In this document: one piece after another, positions 43,993 through 53,387 of the stretch
Layout of the letters: each line of letters begins with the position of its first letter
Numbering within the stretch: the stretch's first letter is position 1
Source: Hafnia paralvei ATCC 29927
GTDB taxonomy: Bacteria; Pseudomonadota; Gammaproteobacteria; Enterobacterales; Enterobacteriaceae
NCBI RefSeq assembly: GCF_001655005.1
Contig: NZ_LXET01000029.1
Span: 109,374-173,373, forward strand
Direction: 5' to 3'
Length of the DNA: 64,000 bases
Notes under the pieces: model-generated
Seen by the model: only the letters and a program-made list of their open reading frames with translations
The model's database searches: none
Told to the model about the DNA's origin: nothing
Translations under genes and position numbers: made by a program

Positions 43993-45050
43993 GCGAACCG
44001 ATAAAACCAAGAATTGAGTTTGATCAACCGCTGGCAACTGAGCCAGAGGTGGTGCTCAAAGCCAGCCAACAGTTTGCGGCACAAGAGGCTGACAATTTTT
44101 TGCCAGCCGAGCCAGAAGTGCTGACAGAAGAGCAGGAGGAGGGGCGTGCTGAAGGCATCATTAATGCCGCGCTCAAACCCAAACGCAGCCTGTGGCGACG
44201 TATGGTCGGTGCCGGTTTGGCACTGTTTGGCGTAAGCGTCATCGCGCAGGGGGTACAATGGTTTCATCAGGCATGGATTCAGCAAGACTGGATCGCGCTG
44301 GGGGGGACTGTCGCTGGGGGCTTGATTGTGTTGGCCGGTGTAGGCTCGCTGGTGACGGAATGGCGCCGTCTTTACCGTTTACGTCAGCGCGCCGAAGAGC
44401 GTGATGTTGCTCGCGATTTGTTGCACAGCCACGGTATTGGTCAGGGAAAAGCGTTCTGCGAAAAGCTAATGCAGCAGGCGAGCCTCGATCAGAGCCATCC
44501 GGCGGTGCAGCGTTGGCAGGCGTCGCTGCATGAAACCCATAATGATCGTGAAGTGGTGGAGCTGTATTGCAAGTTGGTGCAGCCCGTGTTGGATGTTCAG
44601 GCTCGTCGTGAAATCAGCCGCTACGCAGCGGAATCAACGTTAATGATTGCGGTCAGCCCGTTAGCGCTGGTCGATATGGCGTTTATCGCTTGGCGTAATA
44701 TTCGCTTGATCAACCGCATTGCGGCGCTTTATGGTATTGAACTTGGCTACTTCAGCAGAATTCGACTGTTCCGCTTAGTGTTGCTGAACATTGCCTTTGC
44801 TGGTGCGTCTGAACTAGTGCGAGAAGTTGGCATGGACTGGATATCACAAGATTTAGCCGCGCGCTTGTCTGCCCGAGCAGCCCAAGGTATTGGCGCTGGT
44901 TTGCTGACGGCTCGTCTGGGAATTAAAGCGATGGAGCTATGTCGTCCACTGCCGTGGCTAGAAAATGATAAACCTCGCTTGGGCGATTTCCGCAAAGAGC
45001 TTATTACGCAGTTGAAACGCGTAGCGCCGAAGAAAGCAAAAGAATCGTAG
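43989..45050 (+). CDS. ycjF: YcjF, inner-membrane protein (UPF0283)
   Basis: A 353-residue protein matching E. coli YcjF in length. The N-terminal ~70 residues are acidic and cytoplasmic. Two helices follow (AGLALFGVSVIAQGVQWF and LGGTVAGGLIVLAGVGSLV), then a basic stretch and a long C-terminal domain with AESTLMIAVSPLALVDMAFIAWRN. The function is unknown; it is always coupled with ycjX, whose end it overlaps (ATGA). A terminator follows at 45085. Confidence 0.94.
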   Translation: MSEPIKPRIEFDQPLATEPEVVLKASQQFAAQEADNFLPAEPEVLTEEQEEGRAEGIINAALKPKRSLWRRMVGAGLALFGVSVIAQGVQWFHQAWIQQDWIALGGTVAGGLIVLAGVGSLVTEWRRLYRLRQRAEERDVARDLLHSHGIGQGKAFCEKLMQQASLDQSHPAVQRWQASLHETHNDREVVELYCKLVQPVLDVQARREISRYAAESTLMIAVSPLALVDMAFIAWRNIRLINRIAALYGIELGYFSRIRLFRLVLLNIAFAGASELVREVGMDWISQDLAARLSARAAQGIGAGLLTARLGIKAMELCRPLPWLENDKPRLGDFRKELITQLKRVAPKKAKES

Positions 45051-45084
45051 TCCGATTATCCCCTGCGATGTGTAACCGAAAAAT

Positions 45085-45112
45085 GCTCCTCATTGCGTAG
45101 GAGCTTTTTTTT
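45085..45112 (+). terminator. Terminator after ycjF
   Basis: GCTCCT-N8-AGGAGC followed by eight T residues. It separates the psp-ycj unit from the unknown gene pair downstream. Confidence 0.88.
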
Positions 45113-45350
45113 ACGCTCAAGACATTAACCACGTGTAAGCACTGGTTTCGTGTGGCGATTAATATTGAGCTCGCTGGGACAATATGGGCGAATGCATAGA
45201 TTCAACCTACCGTAAGTCCATATTCTGATTTTAGTGTACCTAAATAGTTTGCCTATGCTCTTGTGTATATACTGTGCGCCGGAAATACAGGCGCTAAGCA
45301 TTCGGTGGAACACCACTTTTCGACAAGCTGAACACAAGGGATGAACGTCG

Positions 45351-47504
45351 GTGAAACAGAAAAAATGGTTTTTTGGGGCGGTGGTTTTAGTTGCTAGCCA
45401 TCAAGTCTTTGCTTCGATGGATGTTGATGAGTGCGAATGGTGGGCTGAAGGATGCAATATGGCAAGTTATCCATTTTATGCACCGGCCAATGACACCCGC
45501 AGCAATTTACTGATGTTGGCTTCTGAACGGCTTCATTTTGCGTCTCCTTTCCCGCAGCTAGCCACTGATGAGCGCAGCTCTCGTGCGACTCCTTTTTATA
45601 TTACCCGCCTCAAAACCACTGACGGCTTTGACGAAACGGGCAGTATCGTTATCCCTGTTGATGCTCAGGCGTTGATGGCTGATGCACGTAAAATGAGCAT
45701 TAATCTGGATGGTGTGGCATTGGAACCAAGTTACACCAACGTAGACGGTGGGCGCTGGGTATCGAACAATCCCGCGACGTTACAGCGATTCTTCAAACAA
45801 TTGTTGGCGGATGATTCTCTTACCGATGAGCAGCGCCGTGCTCTTGCCAATGAACGTGTTCGCTTACTGCGTGATTCCGCAGAGGAAAGTGCACTGCCAG
45901 CTCTGCCATTTCCCGCAGACTCTCACGCTCAGGCATTCCGCGATTATTTAGCGGGTATTGATGCTTTTTATCGCGGTGATTTTTCAAACGCTGAGACACC
46001 ATTTTTGGCCTTGAAACAAAGCTCACAGCCATGGGTTGCCGAAACTGCGCAGTATATGTTGTTCCGTATCGCTTTAAACCAAATTGTTGAGGATGCGGTC
46101 GACGATATGGGGATGTTTGACCGCGCAAAAAGTAATAAGGCTGCTGCGGCGCTGGCGTTAGAGCGAGGGGATGAATATCTAAGCAGCTTTCCTACGGGGC
46201 AGTATGTTAATTCGGTGCAGGGATTGTACCGCCGTATCAATTGGTACACGGGAGATTACAATGCGTTAGCCTTTAACGGAGAAAAAGCCATATCTCAGGC
46301 CACAACGCCAGAGGCGTTGCAATCTGTAATCAATGAACTGGATGCCCGCTTGCTGGGGAATCAATATCTTAAGCCGCCTTTTATTGGTGAACCTAATAGC
46401 CCGCAGGTCACGTTTACACAGGTATTAAAACGTCTACGTGAAAACTATCAGACGCAGACGACAGCGACGCAGGTCACCGCAGAAGAGTTGGCAGGCTACA
46501 AAGCGCTATTTGAGAAAGCCGACATGCTGCCTGCTTGGGAATATCTGCAAACCGCATGGACGTTTTATCTGAAACATGACTACGCCGCAGTGCTTAACGC
46601 TGCAGCCTCCGCAGACAAAGACGCAGTGAACGATACGCTGTTGTTTAGCCAACAGGTATTACGCGGTCTGTCCATGCAAGAATTAGCGCGCTGGCCGGAT
46701 GCTGAAACCTATTGGCGGCATTTACTCACCATCGATCACTCACGGATTCAGCAGGATTATCTGCAATACCAATTAGCCAACAGTTTGGCTCAACAGGGTA
46801 AAGTTGACGATATCTTTGTCGCGAACAGTCCCGTAGTGAATCTTGCCTATCGTTCAAACGTGTTGAAGATGCTTGCGAGTCAAAATCTGCTCCGCAAACA
46901 GGTTGAAACAGGACAAAGCCCCGAAGAGCAAATTATCGCGTTGCATACGTTGTTGGCGAAGGAGTTGCTTAACGCTGACTATCAAGGATACTTACAGGAC
47001 AAACCGCGAGCCGAGCTGTTTAAGCAACCTGTGCGCGATGATATGCGGGATGTGATGCTGTCTGATTTCAATTGGGATGGGCGCAATGCGCAAGAGGGGT
47101 ACGTTTGTCATTCCCTTGACGATATTGTCACGACCCTAGCGCAGCGCCCGAAAGATGCCCGTGCATTAAACTGTTTAGGCGAATACCTTCGTGTTTCCAA
47201 CTTAGTGATACCTAATGGCTACGACGATGGCATTACCGCTGATTTAACCAAGGCTAAATCTCAGTATGACGATCGCTCAGTCAGCCGTTTAATGCATTAC
47301 CAACAGGTCATTGCGATGCCTGATGCGCCTCCTGAAGATAAAAGCTATGCACTTTATCGCGCGGTGATGTGCTACGCCCCGACGGGTGAGAATGACTGCG
47401 ATCAGCAAGATATCGATAAAAACACGCGTAAAGCGTGGTTCCTACAGCTCAAGAATGATTATCCCGGCAGTGAGTGGGCCAGCCGTTTGCGATTTTATTG
47501 GTGA
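45351..47504 (+). CDS. Large exported helical-repeat protein of unknown function
   Basis: I do not recognise this 717-residue protein. It starts at GTG 45351 with a Sec signal peptide (MKQKKWFFGAVVLVASHQVFA, cut before SMDVDE) and has no lipobox. The mature N-terminus has two cysteines (28, 35) next to aromatic residues, and further cysteines lie near the C-terminus (GYVCHS, ALNCLG, VMCYAP, NDCDQ), so disulfides in the periplasm are likely. The middle (~190-560) is helical, with repeated motifs such as AFRDYLAGIDAFYRGDFSNAE and DYLQYQLANSLAQQGKVDD, typical of TPR/SEL-like solenoids. The next gene overlaps its stop by 4 bp. In E. coli nothing lies between ycjF and tyrR. Confidence 0.75.
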   Translation: MKQKKWFFGAVVLVASHQVFASMDVDECEWWAEGCNMASYPFYAPANDTRSNLLMLASERLHFASPFPQLATDERSSRATPFYITRLKTTDGFDETGSIVIPVDAQALMADARKMSINLDGVALEPSYTNVDGGRWVSNNPATLQRFFKQLLADDSLTDEQRRALANERVRLLRDSAEESALPALPFPADSHAQAFRDYLAGIDAFYRGDFSNAETPFLALKQSSQPWVAETAQYMLFRIALNQIVEDAVDDMGMFDRAKSNKAAAALALERGDEYLSSFPTGQYVNSVQGLYRRINWYTGDYNALAFNGEKAISQATTPEALQSVINELDARLLGNQYLKPPFIGEPNSPQVTFTQVLKRLRENYQTQTTATQVTAEELAGYKALFEKADMLPAWEYLQTAWTFYLKHDYAAVLNAAASADKDAVNDTLLFSQQVLRGLSMQELARWPDAETYWRHLLTIDHSRIQQDYLQYQLANSLAQQGKVDDIFVANSPVVNLAYRSNVLKMLASQNLLRKQVETGQSPEEQIIALHTLLAKELLNADYQGYLQDKPRAELFKQPVRDDMRDVMLSDFNWDGRNAQEGYVCHSLDDIVTTLAQRPKDARALNCLGEYLRVSNLVIPNGYDDGITADLTKAKSQYDDRSVSRLMHYQQVIAMPDAPPEDKSYALYRAVMCYAPTGENDCDQQDIDKNTRKAWFLQLKNDYPGSEWASRLRFYW

Positions 47505-48211
47505 GAAGTTGGTGCTGGGGCGCTATCGCGCTCCTGTTTAGCCTCGGTGTGCATGCCAGCGAAGGGCGAGTGGAGGCTGGGAGTTATCACAATTTCTGGC
47601 TTTGGTCGGCGGTTCGCTCGCAGCCCGTGCTGAAGCAGGGGCAGGTTTTGTATCTGCATCAGGCGGAGATTATGACGCGACGTGGCAAACCTGCACTCTA
47701 CAAACGAGGTTTGCCATACTCTGCGATCGTTGTTCCTGATGTGTGGATCTCGGTGCGAGTGTCCACGCTTGATATTCCTGATTCGATGGTAAATGCGTTA
47801 TTGAAACTGTGCCGGAATTGGGAGGCAGCGGGGACTCACGTGGTGGGGATTCAGATTGATTTTGATGCCGCCAGCTACCGGCTTGATCAATATTCTGTTT
47901 TTTTGTTAAAACTTAAAAGCAAGCTGCCAACGGGTTACAAACTGGGGGTTACGGGGCTACTCGATTGGGCCAAAACCGGCAGCGTTGAACAGCTTAATCA
48001 ACTCCCCGTTGATGAAGTCGTGATCCAGACTTATCAAGGACGACATACGGTCACTCGCTATCAGGAATATCTGCCCGCGCTGCGAGGGCTTAACATCCCT
48101 TTTAAAATTGGCTTGGTACAAAATGGCGTATGGGACAAACGTTGGCAACGCTATTTTGCCACTTCCCCCAATTATCTGGGAGAAGTGGTATTTCTATTAA
48201 ATGAGCAGTAA
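47501..48211 (+). CDS. Exported DUF3142-type protein
   Basis: A 236-residue protein of unknown function. I chose GTG 47501 because it overlaps the preceding stop as GTGA and starts a good signal peptide (RSWCWGAIALLFSLGVHA); a GTG at 47474 would add nine residues. The body shows features I associate with DUF3142: QVLYLHQAEI, VWISVRVSTLDIP, VGIQIDFDAASYRLDQY, LGVTGLLDWA, VDEVVIQTYQGR and PFKIGLVQNGVW. Alternating beta-strand and helix, with the acidic IDFDAA strand end, resembles a glycoside-hydrolase-like barrel, which is inference. Overlap with the 717-residue partner implies joint function. Confidence 0.75.
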   Translation: MRSWCWGAIALLFSLGVHASEGRVEAGSYHNFWLWSAVRSQPVLKQGQVLYLHQAEIMTRRGKPALYKRGLPYSAIVVPDVWISVRVSTLDIPDSMVNALLKLCRNWEAAGTHVVGIQIDFDAASYRLDQYSVFLLKLKSKLPTGYKLGVTGLLDWAKTGSVEQLNQLPVDEVVIQTYQGRHTVTRYQEYLPALRGLNIPFKIGLVQNGVWDKRWQRYFATSPNYLGEVVFLLNEQ

Positions 48212-48314
48212 TCAATATCTGTTTTGTATCCCCGACGTACCTCGAGTGGCATATCCGCTGTTTTAAACGGAGTAACCCGAAATTTTTTAGGTATATCAGG
48301 TGAATATAGAAATA

Positions 48315-49157
48315 TTACCTGCTTACTGGGAGCTCTTTTCTGGCTCCCCATTCACTCCATGAACCGTCATACAGGGCAACGTCGTTAGCCTGTAGCGTGG
48401 TGAGCGCCAGTACCACGACGGCAGCGGTTACGCCAGAACCACAGCTAGCAATAATTGGTTGCTCAAAGTTAACGCCTGCGTCAGTAAAGATGGCTTTTAG
48501 CCGTTCGTTAGGCTTGAGAGCGCCATCCTGAACCAGATCGCCCCAAGGCACGTTACGGCTGGTGGGAATATGCCCACGACGCAAACCCGGACGCGGTTCG
48601 TCCACTTCACCGTTGTAGCGAGCGGCAGGGCGGGCATCGATAATTTGAACGCTGTCATTTTGCGTCGCTAACAAAACATCGTTGGCATTTTTTACGACTA
48701 GCGGATCGAGCTGGGCGACAAAAGTGGCGTGGTTTTTCGCTGGCATCCCACTTTCAAGCGGAAGCTGCTGTGCTTTCCAAGCGTTAAAGCCACCGGCCAG
48801 AATCGAGACCTTTTTTACCCCAAAGCTGCGTAGCATCCACCATGCGCGTGGCGCAGAGAACAAATTCCCTTCGTCGTACACCACTAAATGTTTTTCACTG
48901 CTGATGCCAAGGGCCTGCATATCGGCGGCAAACTTTTCCGCCGTTGGCATCATATGCGGCAGCGGGCTGCTGTGATCGGATAGGGCTTCGATATCAAAAA
49001 ACCGTGCGCCTGGCAGATGCGAGGTATGGTATTCGGCTTCCATATTGCGCAGGTGTTCTTGACCCGCGGGAGCCATACGAGCGTCAATGATCTGAATATC
49101 CGCATCATCTAAATGAACCGCAAGCCACTCGGCGGTGACGAAAAAGGTATTTGCCAT
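48315..49157 (-). CDS. sseA: 3-mercaptopyruvate sulfurtransferase
   Basis: SseA moves sulfur from 3-mercaptopyruvate to thiol acceptors or cyanide. The 280 residues hold two rhodanese domains: an inactive N-terminal one (IQIIDARMAPAG...HLPGARFFDIEAL) and the active one with Cys239 in CGSGVTAA, the six-residue loop typical of mercaptopyruvate sulfurtransferases. Arg-containing DEPRPGLRRGHIP is conserved. In E. coli sseA is elsewhere; here it stands between the DUF3142 gene (convergent) and a GNAT gene. Confidence 0.93.
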   Translation of the reverse strand: MANTFFVTAEWLAVHLDDADIQIIDARMAPAGQEHLRNMEAEYHTSHLPGARFFDIEALSDHSSPLPHMMPTAEKFAADMQALGISSEKHLVVYDEGNLFSAPRAWWMLRSFGVKKVSILAGGFNAWKAQQLPLESGMPAKNHATFVAQLDPLVVKNANDVLLATQNDSVQIIDARPAARYNGEVDEPRPGLRRGHIPTSRNVPWGDLVQDGALKPNERLKAIFTDAGVNFEQPIIASCGSGVTAAVVVLALTTLQANDVALYDGSWSEWGARKELPVSR

Positions 49158-49217
49158 GGCAATGAGTCATCCTTTTAATTAAAAAAAGTCTTATTGAAAC
49201 AATATCTAAGCCGTTCT

Positions 49218-49769
49218 TTATACCTCAAATGCTACAAGGTGGTAATCTTTTCCACCGAAGTGAAAACGAGTGACATCGGTCATACCCAGTCCTTGAACAT
49301 GGGCGACCAGTGAATGTGGATTGTCATCGGCAATAAACGCCAATCCTGCGTCATATTTTTGGTGCATATGATCTTTTACGGCGGCAAACAGCTGCGACAA
49401 CACTCCCGCACCGCGAAAACGGCGAGAGATGCAAACTGGGCCGTAAAGGAAAGGCGTGAGTTCGTTTAGCGGGCGCTGATTCAGCGAGTTGTGCTCTGCA
49501 ACTTCAAGCAGAGCGTCGATAACGGGTGGGTGCGGCTTTGCACAGGTCGCGGTCATACATACAAAACCGGCCACGGTTTTACCCTCGACGGCAACTAAGA
49601 TGCCCAGTTTGCCGTTGATGGCTTCGAGCTGAGCCCGACTCATCTGAGAAACGATGTATCCCTGTTGTAAATTTTCGGCATCTAGATTTTCAGGCGTATT
49701 CAGCCGTTGGATTTCTAAAATGCTGTCATAGTCTGCTGGGGTAGCTTGTCGAATGATCATGTGCTGCAT
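49218..49769 (-). CDS. GNAT-family acetyltransferase
   Basis: A 183-residue protein with the GNAT fold. N-terminal IIRQATPADYDSILEIQR is the usual first strand and helix; motif A is RRFRGAGVLSQLFAAVKD with the R-x-x-G-x-G/A acetyl-CoA loop; the C-terminal strand is VTRFHFGGKDYHLVAFEV. The substrate is unknown. It is co-directional with sseA, 60 bp before it, so the two may be one transcript. A start four codons later (MIIRQ) is also possible. Confidence 0.8.
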   Translation of the reverse strand: MQHMIIRQATPADYDSILEIQRLNTPENLDAENLQQGYIVSQMSRAQLEAINGKLGILVAVEGKTVAGFVCMTATCAKPHPPVIDALLEVAEHNSLNQRPLNELTPFLYGPVCISRRFRGAGVLSQLFAAVKDHMHQKYDAGLAFIADDNPHSLVAHVQGLGMTDVTRFHFGGKDYHLVAFEV

Positions 49770-50091
49770 TTCCCCTATTTATATCTAAAATGGGTGATGA
49801 ATAGGTGATAAGATTCTGTGGTATAGCTATGATGTCATAACTGTGATGATTAGTTTAAGTTTCATTATATAAGTTGTCATAGTTTTACTACCGTAACCCA
49901 AAGTCAGTCTTGTGATAAATCAGAAATGACTGGCTGGATAACAATAGAAAGATCTGTCAACTTATACTGACAGTTACTGTTTCAGTTGTCGTACAATGAC
50001 CCCATCAGTATGAGCGACAGCTGGTTACCTCTCGTGTTTTTGACACGTATGTTTTTTATACATAGCAATATGCAGATTAAGGTCAAAACTG
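49770..50091. other. GNAT-tyrR divergent region
   Basis: About 320 bp of AT-rich sequence with the promoters of the GNAT gene (left) and tyrR (right). No classical TyrR box (TGTAAA-N6-TTTACA) is present near the tyrR start. No other feature was identified. Confidence 0.4.
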
Positions 50092-51678
50092 ATGCGCCTG
50101 GAAGTTTTTTGTGAAGACCGAATCGGCTTAACCCGTGAACTGCTGGATTTGCTAGCAGCGCGTAATATTGATTTGCGCGGGATTGAGATCGATACCATCG
50201 GTCGTATCTATTTGAATTTTAATGAACTTGACTTTGAAGTCTTCCGTCAGTTGATGGCAGAAATTCGTCGCATCAGCGGTGTTACCGACGTGCGCACGGT
50301 GCCTTACATGCCATCAGAGCGTGAACATCGTGCGATGTGGGCACTGTTGGAATCACTGCCTGAACCGGTTTTTTCCATCGATATGAAGGGAAAAGTTGAG
50401 CTGGCGAATCAGGCTGCGCTCACGCTGTTTGGTACGACGGAAGACAAAATCTGTAATCAGACCGCAGGGGGTTTGATCGGTGGTTATAACTTTTTGCGCT
50501 GGTTGGAAAACGAAACTGTTGCTCCGCACGCGGAAAAAGTCGTGATCCGTGGTCAGGACTATCTGATGGACATTACCCCGATCTATCTTGGTGATGAGAA
50601 GGGCGAAATGTCTGCGCCAGTGGGTGCGGTGGTGGTGCTGAAATCTGCGGTGCGCATTGGACGTCAGTTGCAAAATCTTACCGTAAACGACGACAGTGAA
50701 TTCGAGCACATCATTGGCGTGAGTCCTAAAATGCGTCAGGTGTTGGAACAGGCACGAAAACTGGCGATGCTGGATGCCCCGTTATTGATCGTGGGTGATA
50801 CCGGAACCGGTAAAGATGTATTGGCGCGCGCCTGTCATTTACGCAGCCCACGCGGCAAACAGCCATTTTTAGCGCTAAACTGCGCGGCATTGCCTGATGA
50901 CGTCGCCGAAAGTGAACTTTTTGGCCATGCCGCAGGGGCTTATCCTAACGCGCTGGAAGGTAAAAAAGGTTTCTTCGAGCAGGCTAACGGCGGTTCGGTG
51001 TTGCTGGATGAAATCGGTGAAATGACGCCGCGTATGCAAACCAAGCTGCTGCGTTTCCTTAACGATGGCACGTTCCGTCGCGTGGGGGAAGAGCATGAGG
51101 TGAGTGTTGATGTGCGCGTTATTTGCGCGACGCAGAAAAACCTCATTGATTTGGTGCAGCGCGGTTTATTCCGTGAAGATCTCTATTACCGCTTGAACGT
51201 ACTGACGCTGAATTTACCACCGTTGCGCGAGCGTACTCAGGATATTATGCCGCTGACCGAGCTGTTTGTGTCACGCTTTGCCGATGAGCAGGGAATGCCG
51301 CGTCCTCGTTTGGCGCCGGAACTGAACGGTTTCCTCTGTCAGTACGGCTGGCCGGGTAACGTCCGTCAGCTGAAAAATGCGATTTACCGTGCGCTGACTC
51401 AGCTAGAAGGGTATGAACTGCGCCCGCAGGATGTGGTGTTACCTGAGTTTGAGGCAGAAATGGCGCTGGGTGATGAAGTACTTGATGGCTCGCTCGACGA
51501 TATTTGTAAACGTTTTGAACGTTCAGTGTTGACGCGTTTGTATCGCAACTATCCAAGCACGCGCAAATTAGCTAAGCGTCTGGGTGTATCACACACGGCG
51601 ATTGCGAACAAACTCCGTGAGTATGGATTGAGTAGTCGACGCCATACAGAAACGCATCCTGATTCTGAGGACGCGTAA
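50092..51678 (+). CDS. tyrR: Aromatic amino acid regulator TyrR
   Basis: TyrR represses or activates genes for aromatic amino-acid synthesis and transport. In 528 residues it has an ACT domain (1-75, with Cys7), a PAS domain (~78-190), an AAA+ domain with Walker A GDTGTGKD (235-242), and a C-terminal helix-turn-helix STRKLAKRLGVSHTAIANKLREYG. The sigma-54 loop is not GAFTGA but GAYPNA, as expected for this sigma-70 regulator. It is about 15 residues longer than E. coli TyrR, through a polar tail (RRHTETHPDSEDA). Confidence 0.97.
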   Translation: MRLEVFCEDRIGLTRELLDLLAARNIDLRGIEIDTIGRIYLNFNELDFEVFRQLMAEIRRISGVTDVRTVPYMPSEREHRAMWALLESLPEPVFSIDMKGKVELANQAALTLFGTTEDKICNQTAGGLIGGYNFLRWLENETVAPHAEKVVIRGQDYLMDITPIYLGDEKGEMSAPVGAVVVLKSAVRIGRQLQNLTVNDDSEFEHIIGVSPKMRQVLEQARKLAMLDAPLLIVGDTGTGKDVLARACHLRSPRGKQPFLALNCAALPDDVAESELFGHAAGAYPNALEGKKGFFEQANGGSVLLDEIGEMTPRMQTKLLRFLNDGTFRRVGEEHEVSVDVRVICATQKNLIDLVQRGLFREDLYYRLNVLTLNLPPLRERTQDIMPLTELFVSRFADEQGMPRPRLAPELNGFLCQYGWPGNVRQLKNAIYRALTQLEGYELRPQDVVLPEFEAEMALGDEVLDGSLDDICKRFERSVLTRLYRNYPSTRKLAKRLGVSHTAIANKLREYGLSSRRHTETHPDSEDA

Positions 51679-51683
51679 AAAAG

Positions 51684-51720
51684 AAAACGCGGTGGCTGGA
51701 AACAGCACCGCGTTTTTGTT
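51684..51720. terminator. Bidirectional terminator between tyrR and tpx
   Basis: ACGCGGTG (51687-51694) pairs with CACCGCGT (51706-51713), with an inner CTG/CAG pair. A-rich sequence flanks it on the left and T-rich sequence on the right, so both convergent genes can use it. Confidence 0.88.
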
Positions 51721-51736
51721 TATATCAGGCTAACGT

Positions 51737-52240
51737 TTATTTCAGCGCAGCCAGAGCCGCGTCGTAATCTGGCTCTTCGGTGATTTCGTTGACCAGTTGG
51801 CTGTAGACAACGTTGTCGTTGCTATCCAGAACGACGACTGCACGTGCAGTCAGGCCAGCTAGCGGGCCGTCAGAAATGGCAACGCCATAATCATGTTTGA
51901 AGTCACCGCCGCGCAAGGTGGACAGAGTGATGACGTTGTTCAGGCCTTCTGCGCCGCAGAAGCGTGACTGAGCAAAAGGCAGGTCGGCAGAGATGCACAG
52001 CACCACGGCATTTTCGGTCTGGCTCGCCAGTTGATTGAATTTTCTCACTGATGCGGCACATACGCCGGTATCAATGCTTGGGAATATATTCAGGATTTTG
52101 CGTTTACCAGCCAGACTTGCCAGATCAACATCGGAAAGATCTTTAGCGACCAGTTTGAAAGGCTTCGCTTTGTCACCCGCCTGAGGGAGTTGGCCGGCTA
52201 CGTGAACTGGGTTGCCTTGAAAATGAACTGTCTGCGTCAT
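51737..52240 (-). CDS. tpx: Thiol peroxidase Tpx
   Basis: Tpx is a thioredoxin-dependent peroxiredoxin that reduces lipid and alkyl hydroperoxides in the periplasm or cytosol. In 167 residues the peroxidatic Cys61 (IDTGVCAASVRKF), extra Cys82 and resolving Cys95 (SRFCGAEG) stand at E. coli positions. It is convergent with tyrR and divergent from ycjG, as in E. coli. Confidence 0.97.
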   Translation of the reverse strand: MTQTVHFQGNPVHVAGQLPQAGDKAKPFKLVAKDLSDVDLASLAGKRKILNIFPSIDTGVCAASVRKFNQLASQTENAVVLCISADLPFAQSRFCGAEGLNNVITLSTLRGGDFKHDYGVAISDGPLAGLTARAVVVLDSNDNVVYSQLVNEITEEPDYDAALAALK

Positions 52241-52412
52241 TATGGTATTTCCTATTACAGTTAGTTAACACGAACTAGAGTTTACGCTAACACGATAACC
52301 TTGAATACACGAACAATTTTAAATGTTTGTGTAACATGGTGATATTGGCTAATACTTCAGCTATGACATCCATGACTCGCTTCGCGCCTTTAATAAAAGC
52401 TAAGGAATCAGC

Positions 52413-53378
52413 ATGAAAACGATGCGTTTTTATTCAGAAGTCTGGCCTTTACATACCCCATTTGTGATTGCTCGCGGTAGCCGAACCGAAGCTTATGTCG
52501 TGGTGGTTGAGATTGAGAAAGATGGTGTGGTGGGTATTGGCGAATGTACGCCGTATGCACGTTATGGTGAGGACGTAGAGAGCGTGCTGGCGCAGCTAGC
52601 ATCGGTTCAATCGGCGGTTGAAAACGGCATCGATCGTCGTGAACTGCAAATGCGCCTCCCCGCAGGCGCTGCGCGCAATGCCGTGGACTGCGCACTGTGG
52701 GATTTGATCTGCAAGCAGACGAATACCACGCTGTGGGAGCAGTGTAATGTGCCGCAACCCACTCAGATACGCATGGCTCAAACGGTGTCTATTGGTTCTC
52801 CAGAACAGATGGCGTCAACGGCGCTCTCTCTGTCTCAGCAAGGCGCAACATTGCTGAAAATCAAACTAGACGATCATCTTATCACCGAGCGCTTGATGGC
52901 TATCCGTGCAGCGGTGCCAGAGACAACGCTGATTGTTGATGCTAATGAGTCGTGGCAGGCGGAAGGATTGGCGGCGCGTTGCCAGCTTTTAGCTGATGTT
53001 GGCGTTGCCATGCTAGAGCAGCCGTTGGCCGCGAAACAGGATGATGCTTTGGCACACTTTATTCATCCTTTGCCTATCTGTGCCGATGAAAGCTGCCACA
53101 CCTGTAGCGACTTTTCGGCGCTGAAAGGGCGTTATGACATGGTGAATATTAAGCTGGATAAAACCGGTGGGCTGACCGAAGCGTTGGCGTTACGTTCTTT
53201 GGCGCAGAAAGAGGGGATGGCCATCATGCTGGGATGTATGATTTGCACCTCGCGGGCGATTCGTGCCGCATTGCCGTTGGCACCGGCAGCCAAGTTTGTC
53301 GACTTCGATGGACCGACTTGGCTGGCACAGGATTCTCAGCCTGCGCTGAACTTTAGCTGCGGCGGCATTCAGCTATAG
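52413..53378 (+). CDS. ycjG: L-Ala-D/L-Glu epimerase
   Basis: YcjG (AEE) turns L-Ala-D-Glu from murein peptides into L-Ala-L-Glu so it can be degraded. It is an enolase-superfamily enzyme of 321 residues, the E. coli length. The acid-base lysines are K149-I-K151 and Lys247 (NIKLDKTGG), and the metal ligands are Asp176, Glu202 and Asp225, at the same numbers as in E. coli. It lies tail to tail with mpaA, whose product supplies its dipeptide substrate. Confidence 0.96.
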   Translation: MKTMRFYSEVWPLHTPFVIARGSRTEAYVVVVEIEKDGVVGIGECTPYARYGEDVESVLAQLASVQSAVENGIDRRELQMRLPAGAARNAVDCALWDLICKQTNTTLWEQCNVPQPTQIRMAQTVSIGSPEQMASTALSLSQQGATLLKIKLDDHLITERLMAIRAAVPETTLIVDANESWQAEGLAARCQLLADVGVAMLEQPLAAKQDDALAHFIHPLPICADESCHTCSDFSALKGRYDMVNIKLDKTGGLTEALALRSLAQKEGMAIMLGCMICTSRAIRAALPLAPAAKFVDFDGPTWLAQDSQPALNFSCGGIQL

Positions 53379-53387
53379 CTTTGCTGG

